Shown: piece after piece, positions 49,105 through 60,757 of the stretch | How positions within the stretch are numbered: position 1 is the first letter of the stretch | How the letters are laid out: the number at the start of each line of letters is the position of its first letter | NCBI RefSeq assembly: GCF_964355755.1 | Contig: NC_092678.1 | Coordinates: 10,328,922 to 10,392,921 of the forward strand | Source: Antedon mediterranea | Lineage: Eukaryota > Echinodermata > Crinoidea > Comatulida > Antedonidae | Reading direction: 5' to 3' | Length of the DNA: 64,000 nt | Notes under the pieces: generated by a model | Databases searched by the model: none | Told to the model about the DNA's origin: nothing | What the model saw: only the letters and a program-made list of their open reading frames with translations | Made by a program: the position numbers and the translations under genes

Positions 49105-51030
49105 TTCTATACACTTTGATGTTTTGTGTTAAAAAGTTTTGTCGAAATGCTCAAAATGGTTTAAAACGTTTTTAAAACGATATTAAGCTATTTTGTGCTC
49201 TTTGATGTTTTTGTGTAACCAAGTTTCATCGAAATGAACAAAATGGTCTAAAACGTCTCCAAATGCGATTTGAAGCTTTTCCAAGCACTTTGCTGTTTTT
49301 ATGTTAACAAGTTTTTTCGAAAATCACAAAATTGTCTAAAACGTCTCAAAAAGCGATTTGAAGGTATTCTGAGCACTTTGGTGTTTTTGTGTGAAAAGTT
49401 TTAACGAAAAGCTCAAAATGGTCTAAAACGGTTCTAATGTGATTTTAAGCACTTTGATGTTTTTGTACAACCAAGTTTCATCGAAATGCTCAAAATGGTC
49501 TAAAACGTTTTTAAAACGATATTAAGCTATTTTGTGCTCTTTGATGTTTTTGTGTAACCAAGTTTTTTCGAAAATCACAAAATGGTCTAAAACGTCTCCA
49601 AATGCGATTTGAAGCTTTTCTTAGCACTTTGGTGTTTTTATGTTAACAAGTTTTTTCAAAAATCACAAAATGGTCTAAAACGTCTCCAAATGCGATTTGA
49701 AGATATTCTGAGCACTTTGGTGTTTTTCTGTTAAAAAGTATTTTCGAAAATCACAAAATGGTCTAAAACGTCTCCAAATGCAATTTGAAGCTATTCTGTA
49801 CACTTTGATGTTTTGTGTGAAAAAGTTTTGTCAAAATGCTCAAAATGGTCTAAAACGTTTTTAAAACGATATTAAGCTATTTTGTGCTCTTTGATGTTTT
49901 TGTATAACCAAGTTTTTTCGAAAATCACAAAATGGTCTAAAACGTCTCCAAATGCGATTTGAAGCTTTTCTAAACACTTTGGTGTTTTTATGTTAACAAG
50001 TTTTTTCGAAAATCACAAAATGGTCTAAAACGTCTCCAAATCCGATTTGAAGCTATTCTGTACACTTTGATGTTTTGTGTGAAAAAGTTTTGTCGAAATG
50101 CTCAAAATGGTCTAAAACGTTTTTAAAACGATATTAAGCTATTTTGTGCTCTTTGATGTTTTTGTGTAACCAAGTTTCATCGATATGAACAAAATGGTCT
50201 AAAACGTCTCAAAATGCGATTTGAAGGTATTCTGAGCACTTTGGTGTTTTTGGGTGAAAAGTTTTAACGAAATGCTCAAAATGGTCTAAAACGGTTTCTA
50301 ATGTGATTTTAAGCACTTTGAAGTATTTGTAAAAACAAGTTTCATCGAAATGCACAAAATAGTCTAAAACGTCTCCAAATGCGATTTGAAGCTTTTCTAA
50401 GCACTTTGGTGTTTTTATGTTAACAAGTTTTTTCGAAAATCACAAAATGGTCTAAAACGTCTCCAAATGCGATTTGAAGATATTCTGAGCACTTTGGTGT
50501 TTTTATGTTAAAAAGTATTTTCGAAAATCACAAAATGGTCTAAAACGTCTCCAAATGCGATTTGAAGCTCTTCTGTACACTTTGATGTTTTGTGTGAAAA
50601 AGTTTAGTCGAAATGCTCAAAATGGTCTAAAACGTTTTTAAAACGATATTAAGCTATTTTGTGCTCTTTGATGTTTTTGTGTAACCAAGTTTCATCGAAA
50701 ATCACAAAATGGTCTAAAACGTCTCCAAATGCGATTTGAAGCTTTTCCAAGCACTTTGCTGTTTTTATGTTAACAAGTTTTTTCGAAAATCACAAAATGG
50801 TCTAAAACGTCTCAAAATACGATATTAAGCTGTTTTGTGCACTTTGATGATTTGTGTGAAAAGTTTTAACGAAATGCTCAAAATGGTCTAAAACGGTTTC
50901 TAATGTGATTTTAAGCACTTTGATGTTTTTATGTAGCCAAGTTTTTTCGAAAATCACAAAATGGTCAAAAACGTCTCCAAATGCGATTTGAAGCTTTTCT
51001 AAGCACTTTGGTGTTTTTATGTTAACAAGT
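46709..51030 (+). repeat. 4,322-bp tandem duplication, copy 1
   Basis: Repeated directly at 51,031-55,352, about 49-50 monomers per unit. Differences noticed: 47,538 T against 51,860 C, 49,245 G against 53,567 C, and 49,622 T against 53,944 A. The unit boundary lies at caagctttttcg (46,708) against caagttttttcg (51,030). Confidence 0.88.
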
Positions 51031-54000
51031 TTTTTCGAAAATCACAAAATGGTCTAAAACGTCTCCAAATGCGATTTGAAGATATTCTGAGCACTTTGGT
51101 GTTTTTATGTTAAAAAGTTTTTTCGAAAATCACAAAATGGTCTAAAACGTCTCCAAATGCGATTTGAAGATATTCTAAGCACTTTGGTGTTTTTATGTTA
51201 ACAAGTTTTTTCGAAAATCACAAAATGGTCTAAAACGTCTCCAAATGCGATTTGAAGATATTCTGAGCACTTTGGTGTTTTTCTGTTAAAAAGTATTTTC
51301 GAAAATCACAAAATGGTCTAAAACGTCTCCAAATGCAATTTGAAGCTATTCTGTACACTTTGATGTTTTGTGTGAAAAAGTTTTGTCAAAAGGCTCAAAA
51401 TGGTCTAAAACGTTTTTAAAACGATATTAAGCTATTTTGTGCTCTTTGATGTTTTTGTATAACCAAGTTTTTTCGAAAATCACAAAATGGTCTAAAACGT
51501 CTCCAAATGCGATTTGAAGCTTTTCTAAACACTTTGGTGTTTTTATGTTAACAAGTTTTTTCGAAAATCACAAAATGGTCTAAAACGTCTCCAAATCCGA
51601 TTTGAAGCTATTCTGTACACTTTGATGTTTTGTGTGAAAAAGTTTTGTCGAAATGCTCAAAATGGTCTAAAACGTTTTTAAAACGATATTAAGCTATTTT
51701 GTGCTCTTTGATGTTTTTGTGTAACCAAGTTTCATCGATATGAACAAAATGGTCTAAAACGTCTCCAAATGCGATTTGAAGCTTTTCCAAGCACTTTGCT
51801 GTTTTTATGTTAACAAGTTTTTTCGAAAATCACAAAATTGTCTAAAACGTCTCAAAATGCGATTTGAAGGTATTCTTAGCACTTTGGTGTTTTTGTGTGA
51901 AAAGTTTTAACGAAAAGCTCAAAATGGTCTAAAACGGTTCTAATGTGATTTTAAGCACTTTGATGTTTTTGTACAACCAAGTTTCATCGAAATGCTCAAA
52001 ATGGTCTAAAACGTTTTTAAAACGATATTAAGCTATTTTGTGCTCTTTGATGTTTTTGTGTAACCAAGTTTTTTCGAAAATCACAAAATGGTCTAAAACG
52101 TCTCCAAATGCGATTTGAAGCTTTTCTAAGCACTTTGGTGTTTTTATGTTAACAAGTTTTTTCGAAAATCACAAAATGGTCTAAAACGTCTCCAAATGCG
52201 ATTTGAAGATATTCTGAGCACTTTGGTGTTTTTCTGTTAAAAAGTATTTTCGAAAATCACAAAATGGTCTAAAACGTCTCCAAATGCAATTTGAAGCTAT
52301 TCTGTACACTTTGATGTTTTGTGTGAAAAAGTTTTGTCAAAATGCTCAAAATGGTCTAAAACGTTTTTAAAACGATATTAAGCTATTTTGTGCTCTTTGA
52401 TGTTTTTGTATAACCAAGTTTTTTCGAAAATCACAAAATGGTCTAAAACGTCTCCAAATGCGATTTGAAGCTTTTCTAAACACTTTGGTGTTTTTATGTT
52501 AACAAGTTTTTTCGAAAATCACAAAATGGTCTAAAACGTCTCCAAATCCGATTTGAAGCTATTCTGTACACTTTGATGTTTTGTGTGAAAAAGTTTTGTC
52601 GAAATGCTCAAAATGGTCTAAAACGTTTTTAAAACGATATTAAGCTATTTTGTGCTCTTTGATGTTTTTGTGTAACCAAGTTTCATCGATATGAACAAAA
52701 TGGTCTAAAACGTCTCAAAATGCGATTTGAAGGTATTCTGAGCACTTTGGTGTTTTTGGGTGAAAAGTTTTAACGAAATGCTCAAAATGGTCTAAAACGG
52801 TTTCTAATGTGATTTTAAGCACTTTGAAGTATTTGTAAAAACAAGTTTCATCGAAATGCACAAAATAGTCTAAAACGTCTCCAAATGCGATTTGAAGCTT
52901 TTCTAAGCACTTTGGTGTTTTTATGTTAACAAGTTTTTTCGAAAATCACAAAATGGTCTAAAACGTCTCCAAATGCGATTTGAAGATATTCTGAGCACTT
53001 TGGTGTTTTTATGTTAAAAAGTATTTTCGAAAATCACAAAATGGTCTAAAACGTCTCCAAATGCGATTTGAAGCTCTTCTTTACACTTTGATGTTTTTTG
53101 TGAAAAAGTTTAGTCGAAATGCTCAAAATGGTCTATAACGTTTTTAAAACGATATTAAGCTATTTTGTGCTCTTTGATGTTTTTGTGTAACCAAGTTTCA
53201 TCGAAAATCACAAAATGGTCTAAAACGTCTCCAAATGCGATTTGAAGATATTCTGAGCACTTTGGTGTTTTTATGTTAACAAGTTTTTTCGAAAATCACA
53301 AAATGGTCTAAAACGTCTCCAAATGCGATTTGAAGATATTCTGAGCACTTTGGTGTTTTTATGTTAAAAAGTTTTTTCGAAAATCACAAAATGGTCTAAA
53401 ACGTCTCCAAATGCGATTTGAAGCTATTCTATACACTTTGATGTTTTGTGTTAAAAAGTTTTGTCGAAATGCTCAAAATGGTTTAAAACGTTTTTAAAAC
53501 GATATTAAGCTATTTTGTGCTCTTTGATGTTTTTGTGTAACCAAGTTTCATCGAAATGAACAAAATCGTCTAAAACGTCTCCAAATGCGATTTGAAGCTT
53601 TTCCAAGCACTTTGCTGTTTTTATGTTAACAAGTTTTTTCGAAAATCACAAAATTGTCTAAAACGTCTCAAAAAGCGATTTGAAGGTATTCTGAGCACTT
53701 TGGTGTTTTTGTGTGAAAAGTTTTAACGAAAAGCTCAAAATGGTCTAAAACGGTTCTAATGTGATTTTAAGCACTTTGATGTTTTTGTACAACCAAGTTT
53801 CATCGAAATGCTCAAAATGGTCTAAAACGTTTTTAAAACGATATTAAGCTATTTTGTGCTCTTTGATGTTTTTGTGTAACCAAGTTTTTTCGAAAATCAC
53901 AAAATGGTCTAAAACGTCTCCAAATGCGATTTGAAGCTTTTCTAAGCACTTTGGTGTTTTTATGTTAACAAGTTTTTTCAAAAATCACAAAATGGTCTAA

Positions 54001-55352
54001 AACGTCTCCAAATGCGATTTGAAGATATTCTGAGCACTTTGGTGTTTTTCTGTTAAAAAGTATTTTCGAAAATCACAAAATGGTCTAAAACGTCTCCAAA
54101 TGCAATTTGAAGCTATTCTGTACACTTTGATGTTTTGTGTGAAAAAGTTTTGTCAAAATGCTCAAAATGGTCTAAAACGTTTTTAAAACGATATTAAGCT
54201 ATTTTGTGCTCTTTGATGTTTTTGTATAACCAAGTTTTTTCGAAAATCACAAAATGGTCTAAAACGTCTCCAAATGCGATTTGAAGCTTTTCTAAACACT
54301 TTGGTGTTTTTATGTTAACAAGTTTTTTCGAAAATCACAAAATGGTCTAAAACGTCTCCAAATCCGATTTGAAGCTATTCTGTACACTTTGATGTTTTGT
54401 GTGAAAAAGTTTTGTCGAAATGCTCAAAATGGTCTAAAACGTTTTTAAAACGATATTAAGCTATTTTGTGCTCTTTGATGTTTTTGTGTAACCAAGTTTC
54501 ATCGATATGAACAAAATGGTCTAAAACGTCTCAAAATGCGATTTGAAGGTATTCTGAGCACTTTGGTGTTTTTGGGTGAAAAGTTTTAACGAAATGCTCA
54601 AAATGGTCTAAAACGGTTTCTAATGTGATTTTAAGCACTTTGAAGTATTTGTAAAAACAAGTTTCATCGAAATGCACAAAATAGTCTAAAACGTCTCCAA
54701 ATGCGATTTGAAGCTTTTCTAAGCACTTTGGTGTTTTTATGTTAACAAGTTTTTTCGAAAATCACAAAATGGTCTAAAACGTCTCCAAATGCGATTTGAA
54801 GATATTCTGAGCACTTTGGTGTTTTTATGTTAAAAAGTATTTTCGAAAATCACAAAATGGTCTAAAACGTCTCCAAATGCGATTTGAAGCTCTTCTGTAC
54901 ACTTTGATGTTTTGTGTGAAAAAGTTTAGTCGAAATGCTCAAAATGGTCTAAAACGTTTTTAAAACGATATTAAGCTATTTTGTGCTCTTTGATGTTTTT
55001 GTGTAACCAAGTTTCATCGAAAATCACAAAATGGTCTAAAACGTCTCCAAATGCGATTTGAAGCTTTTCCAAGCACTTTGCTGTTTTTATGTTAACAAGT
55101 TTTTTCGAAAATCACAAAATGGTCTAAAACGTCTCAAAATACGATATTAAGCTGTTTTGTGCACTTTGATGATTTGTGTGAAAAGTTTTAACGAAATGCT
55201 CAAAATGGTCTAAAACGGTTTCTAATGTGATTTTAAGCACTTTGATGTTTTTATGTAGCCAAGTTTTTTCGAAAATCACAAAATGGTCAAAAACGTCTCC
55301 AAATGCGATTTGAAGCTTTTCTAAGCACTTTGGTGTTTTTATGTTAACAAGT
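51031..55352 (+). repeat. 4,322-bp tandem duplication, copy 2
   Basis: Colinear with copy 1. From 53,361 it is also the start of the long-range match to base 1 of the window. After 55,387 (gtcttc against gtctcc) it continues like 2.0 kb, not like 51.1 kb. Confidence 0.88.
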
Positions 55353-55785
55353 TTTTTCGAAAATCACAAAATGGTCTAAAACGTCTTCAAATGCGATTTG
55401 AAGATATTCTGAGCACTTTGGTGTTTTTCTGTTAAAAAGTATTTTCGAAAATCACAAAATGGTCTATAACGTCTCCAAATGCGATTTGAAGCTATTCTGT
55501 ACACTTTGATGTTTTGTGTGAAAAAGTTTTGTCAAAATGCTCAAAATGGTCTAAAACGTTTTTAAAACGATATTAAGCTATTTTGTGCTCTTTGATGTGT
55601 TTGTATAACCAAGTTTTTTCGAAAATCACAAAATGGTCTAAAACGTCTCCAAATGCGATTTAAAGCTATTCTAGACACTTTGATGTTTTGTGTGAAAAAT
55701 TTTCTCGAAATGCTCAAAATGGTCTAAAACGTTTTCCAATACCATTATTAAGCTATTTTGTGCAATTTGATGTTTTTGTGTAACC

Positions 55786-55843
55786 AAGTTTTTTGAAATG
55801 CGATTTGAAGATATTCTGAGGACTTTGGTGTTTTTATGTTAAA
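55786..55843 (+). repeat. Truncated monomer, 58 bp
   Basis: Copy of the 2,426 monomer at +53,360 bp; both follow an accattatta variant of class C. Confidence 0.9.
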
Positions 55844-58800
55844 AAGTTTTTTCGAAAATCACAAAATGGTCTAAAACGTCTCCAAATGCGATTTGAAGAT
55901 ATTCTGAGCACTTTGGTGTTTTTATGTTAAAAAGTTTTTTGGAAAATCACAAAATGGTCTAAAACGACTCCAAATGCGATTTGAAGCTATCCTGTACACT
56001 TTGATGTTTTGTGTGAAAAAGTTTTGTCGAAATGCTCAAAATGATCTAAAACGTTTTTAAAACGATATTAAGCTATTTTGTGCTCTTTGATGTTTTTGTG
56101 TATCCAAGTTTCATCGAAATGAACAAAATGGTCTAAAACGTTTTTAAATACCATATTAAGCTGTTTTGTGCACTTTGATGATTTGTGTGAAAAGTTTTAA
56201 CGAAATGCTCAAAATAGTCTAAAACGGTTTCTAATGTGATTTTAAGCACTTTGATGTTTTTGTGTAACCAAGTTTTATCGAAATGAACAAAATGGTCTAA
56301 AACGTCTCCAAATGCGATTTGAAGCTTTTCCAAGCACTTTGCTGTTTTTATATTAGGTTTTTTCGAAAATCACAAAATGGTCTAAAACGTCTCTAAATGC
56401 GATTTGAAGGTATTCTGAGCAATTTGGTGTTTTTGTGTGAAAAGTTTTAACGAAATGCTCAAAATTGTCTAAAACGGTTTCTAATGTGATTTTAAGCACT
56501 TTGATGTTTTTGTAAAACCAAGTTTCATCGAAATGCACAAAATGGTCTAAAACGTCTCCAAATGCGATTTGAAGCTATTCTGTACACTTTGATGTTTTGT
56601 GTGAAAAAAGTTTTGTCGAAATGCTCAAAATGGTCTAAAACGTTTTTAAAACGATATTAAGCTATTTTGTGCTCTTTGATGTTTTTGTGTAACCAAGTTT
56701 CATCGAAAATCACAAAATGGTCTAAAACGTCTCAAAATGCGATTTGAAGGTATTCTGAGCACTTTGGTGTTTTTGTGTGAAAAGTTTTAACGAAATGCTC
56801 AAAATTGTCTAAAACGGTTTCTAATGTGATTTTAAGCACTTTGATGTTTTTGTAAAACCAAGTTTCATCGAAATGCACAAAATGGTCTAAAATGTCTCCA
56901 AATGCGATTTGAAGCTTTTCCAAGCACTTTGCTGTTTTTATGTTAACAAGCTTTTTCGAAAATCACAAAATGGTCTAAAACGTCTCCAAATGTGATTTGA
57001 AGATATTCTGAGCACTTTGGTATTTTTATGTTAAAAAGTTTTTTCGAAAATCACAAAATGGTCTAAAACGTCTCCAAATGCGATTTGAAGATATTCTGAG
57101 CACTTTGGTGTTTTTATGTTAAAAAGTTTTTTCGAAAATCACAAAATGGTCTAAAACGTCTCCAAATGCGATTTGAAGCTATTCTGTACACTTTGATGTT
57201 TTGTGTGAAAAAGTTTTGTCGAAATGCTCAAAATGGTTTAAAACGTTTTTAAAACGATATTAAGCTATTTTGTGCTCTTTGATGTTTTTGTATAACCAAG
57301 TTTCATCGAAATGCACAAAATGGTCTAAAACGTCTCCAAATACGATTTGAAGCTTTTCCAAGCACTTTGCTGTTTTTATGTTAACAAGTTTTTTCGAAAA
57401 TCACAAAATTGTCTAAAACGTCTCAAAATGCGATTTGAAGGTATTCTGAGCACTTTGGTGTTTTTGTGTGAAAAGTTTTAACGAAAAGCTCAAAATGGTC
57501 TAAAACGGTTCTAATGTGATTTTAAGCACTTTGATGTTTTTGTACAACCAAGTTTCATCGAAATGCTCAAAATGGTCTAAAACGTTTTTAAAACGATATT
57601 AAGCTATTTTGTGCTCTTTGATGTTTTTGTGTAACCAAGTTTTTTTCGAAAATCACAAAATGGTCTAAAACGTCTCCAAATGCGATTTGAAGCTTTTCTA
57701 AGCACTTTGGTGTTTTTATGTTAACAAGTTTTTTCGAAAATCGCAAAATGGTCTAAAACGTCTCAAAATGCGATTTGAAGGTATTCTGAGCACTTTGGTG
57801 TTTTTGTGTGAAAAGTTTTAACGAAATGCTCAAAATGGTCTAAAACGGTTTCTAATGTGATTTTAACCACTTTGATGTTTTTGTGTAACCAAGTTCTTTT
57901 CGAAAATCACAAAATGGTCTAAAACGTCTCCAAATGCGATTTGAAGCTTTTCTAAGCACTTTGGTGTTTTTATGTTAACAAGTTTTTTCGAAAATCACAA
58001 AATGGTCTAAAACGTCTCAAAATGCGATTTGAAGGTATTCTGAGCACTTTGGTGTTTTTGTGTGAAAAGTTTTAACGAAATGCTCAAAATGGTCTAAAAC
58101 GGTTTCTAATGTGATTTTAACCACTTTGATGTTTTTGTGTAACCAAGTTTTTTCGAAAATCACAAAATGGTCTAAAACGTCTCCAAATGCGATTTGAAGC
58201 TTTTCTAAGCACTTTGGTGTTTTTATGTTAACAAGTTTTTTCGAAAATCACAAAATGGTCTAAAACGTCTCCAAATGCGATTTGAAGCTATTCTGTACAC
58301 TTTGATGTTTTGTGTGAAAAAAGTTTTGTCGAAATGCTCAAAATGGTCTAAAACGTTTTTAAAACGATATTAAGCTATTTTGTGCTCTTTGATGTTTTTG
58401 TGTAACCAAGTTTTATCGAAATGAACAAAATGTTCTAAAACGTCTCCAAATGCGATTTGAAGGTATTCTGAGCACTTTGGTGTTTTTGTGTGAAAAGTTT
58501 TAACGAAATGCTCAAAATTGTCTAAAACGGTTTCTAATGTGATTTTAAGCACTTTGATGTTTTTGTAAAACCAAGTTTCATCGAAATGCACAAAATGGTC
58601 TAAAACGTCTCCAAATGCGATTTGAAGCTTTTCCAAGCACTTTGCTGTTTTTATGTTAACAAGCTTTTTCGAAAATCACAAAATGGTCTAAAACGTCTCC
58701 AAATGCGATTTGAAGATATTCTGAGCACTTTGGTGTTTTTATGTTAAAAAGTTTTTTCGAAAATCACAAAATGGTCTAAAACGTCTCCAAATGCGATTTG

Positions 58801-59047
58801 AAGCTCTTCTGTACACTTTGATGTTTTGTGTGAAAAAGTTTTGTCAAAATGCTCAAAATGGTCTAAAACGTTTTTAAAACGATATTAAGCTATTTTGTGC
58901 TCTTTGATGTTTTTGTATAACCAAGTTTTTTCGAAAATCACAAAATTGTCTAAAACGTCTCCAAATGCGATTTGAAGATATTCTGAGCACTTTGGTGTTT
59001 TTATGTTAAAAAGTTTTTTCGAAAATCACAAAATGGTCTAAAACGTC

Positions 59048-59902
59048 TCCAAATGCGATTTGAAGATATTCTGAGCACTTTGGTGTTTTTATGTTAAAAA
59101 GTTTTTTCGAAAATCACAAAATGGTCTAAAACGTCTCCAAATGCGATTTGAAGCTATTCTGTACACTTTGATGTTTTGTGTGAAAAAGTTTTGTCGAAAT
59201 GCTCAAAATGGTTTAAAACGTTTTTAAAACGATATTAAGCTATTTTGTGCTCTTTGATGTTTTTGTGTAACCAAGTTTTTTTCGAAAATCACAAAATGGT
59301 CTAAAACGTCTCCAAATGCGATTTGAAGCTTTTCTAAGCACTTTGGTGTTTTTATGTTAACAAGTTTTTTCGAAAATCGCAAAATGGTCTAAAACGTCTC
59401 AAAATGCGATTTGAAGGTATTCTGAGCACTTTGGTGTTTTTTTGTGAAAAGTTTTAACGAAATGCTCAAAATGGTCTAAAACGGTTTCTAATGTGATTTT
59501 AACCACTTTGATGTTTTTGTGTAACCAAGTTCTTTTCGAAAATCACAAAATGGTCTAAAACGTCTCCAAATGCGATTTGAAGCTTTTCTAAGCACTTTGG
59601 TGTTTTTATGTTAACAAGTTTTTTCGAAAATCACAAAATGGTCTAAAACGTCTCAAAATGCGATTTGAAGGTATTCTGAGCACTTTGGTGTTTTTGTGTG
59701 AAAAGTTTTAACGAAATGCTCAAAATGGTCTAAAACGGTTTCTAATGTGATTTTAACCACTTTGATGTTTTTGTGTAACCAAGTTTTATCGAAATGAACA
59801 AAATGTTCTAAAAAGTCTCCAAATGCGATTTGAAGCTTTTCCAAGCACTTTGCTGTTTTTATGTTAAGTTTTTTCGAAAATCACAAAATGGTCTAAAACG
59901 TC
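59048..59902 (+). repeat. 855-bp tandem duplication, copy 1
   Basis: Repeated at 59,903-60,757 and absent from the matching place near 5.5-6.4 kb, so it arose after the long-range duplication or was lost from the other copy. Both copies share aaaaagtctcc (59,814/60,669), which 6,290 lacks. One difference noticed is T at 59,442 against G at 60,297. Confidence 0.85.
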
Positions 59903-60757
59903 TCCAAATGCGATTTGAAGATATTCTGAGCACTTTGGTGTTTTTATGTTAAAAAGTTTTTTCGAAAATCACAAAATGGTCTAAAACGTCTCCAAATGCG
60001 ATTTGAAGCTATTCTGTACACTTTGATGTTTTGTGTGAAAAAGTTTTGTCGAAATGCTCAAAATGGTTTAAAACGTTTTTAAAACGATATTAAGCTATTT
60101 TGTGCTCTTTGATGTTTTTGTGTAACCAAGTTTTTTTCGAAAATCACAAAATGGTCTAAAACGTCTCCAAATGCGATTTGAAGCTTTTCTAAGCACTTTG
60201 GTGTTTTTATGTTAACAAGTTTTTTCGAAAATCGCAAAATGGTCTAAAACGTCTCAAAATGCGATTTGAAGGTATTCTGAGCACTTTGGTGTTTTTGTGT
60301 GAAAAGTTTTAACGAAATGCTCAAAATGGTCTAAAACGGTTTCTAATGTGATTTTAACCACTTTGATGTTTTTGTGTAACCAAGTTCTTTTCGAAAATCA
60401 CAAAATGGTCTAAAACGTCTCCAAATGCGATTTGAAGCTTTTCTAAGCACTTTGGTGTTTTTATGTTAACAAGTTTTTTCGAAAATCACAAAATGGTCTA
60501 AAACGTCTCAAAATGCGATTTGAAGGTATTCTGAGCACTTTGGTGTTTTTGTGTGAAAAGTTTTAACGAAATGCTCAAAATGGTCTAAAACGGTTTCTAA
60601 TGTGATTTTAACCACTTTGATGTTTTTGTGTAACCAAGTTTTATCGAAATGAACAAAATGTTCTAAAAAGTCTCCAAATGCGATTTGAAGCTTTTCCAAG
60701 CACTTTGCTGTTTTTATGTTAAGTTTTTTCGAAAATCACAAAATGGTCTAAAACGTC
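59903..60757 (+). repeat. 855-bp tandem duplication, copy 2
   Basis: Follows copy 1 with register kept. The junction monomer joins a gttaag-type head to a class A tail (gatattctgagc), a combination not present at the corresponding position in the first block. Confidence 0.85.

Noticed and set aside
38815-55352. Assembly artefact as the sole explanation for the tandem duplications
   Set aside because: Three copy-specific differences exist in the 4,322-bp pair and the junction monomers are distinct chimeras, which favours real copies. It cannot be excluded without spanning reads, especially for the 2,334- and 3,559-bp pairs where I saw no differences.
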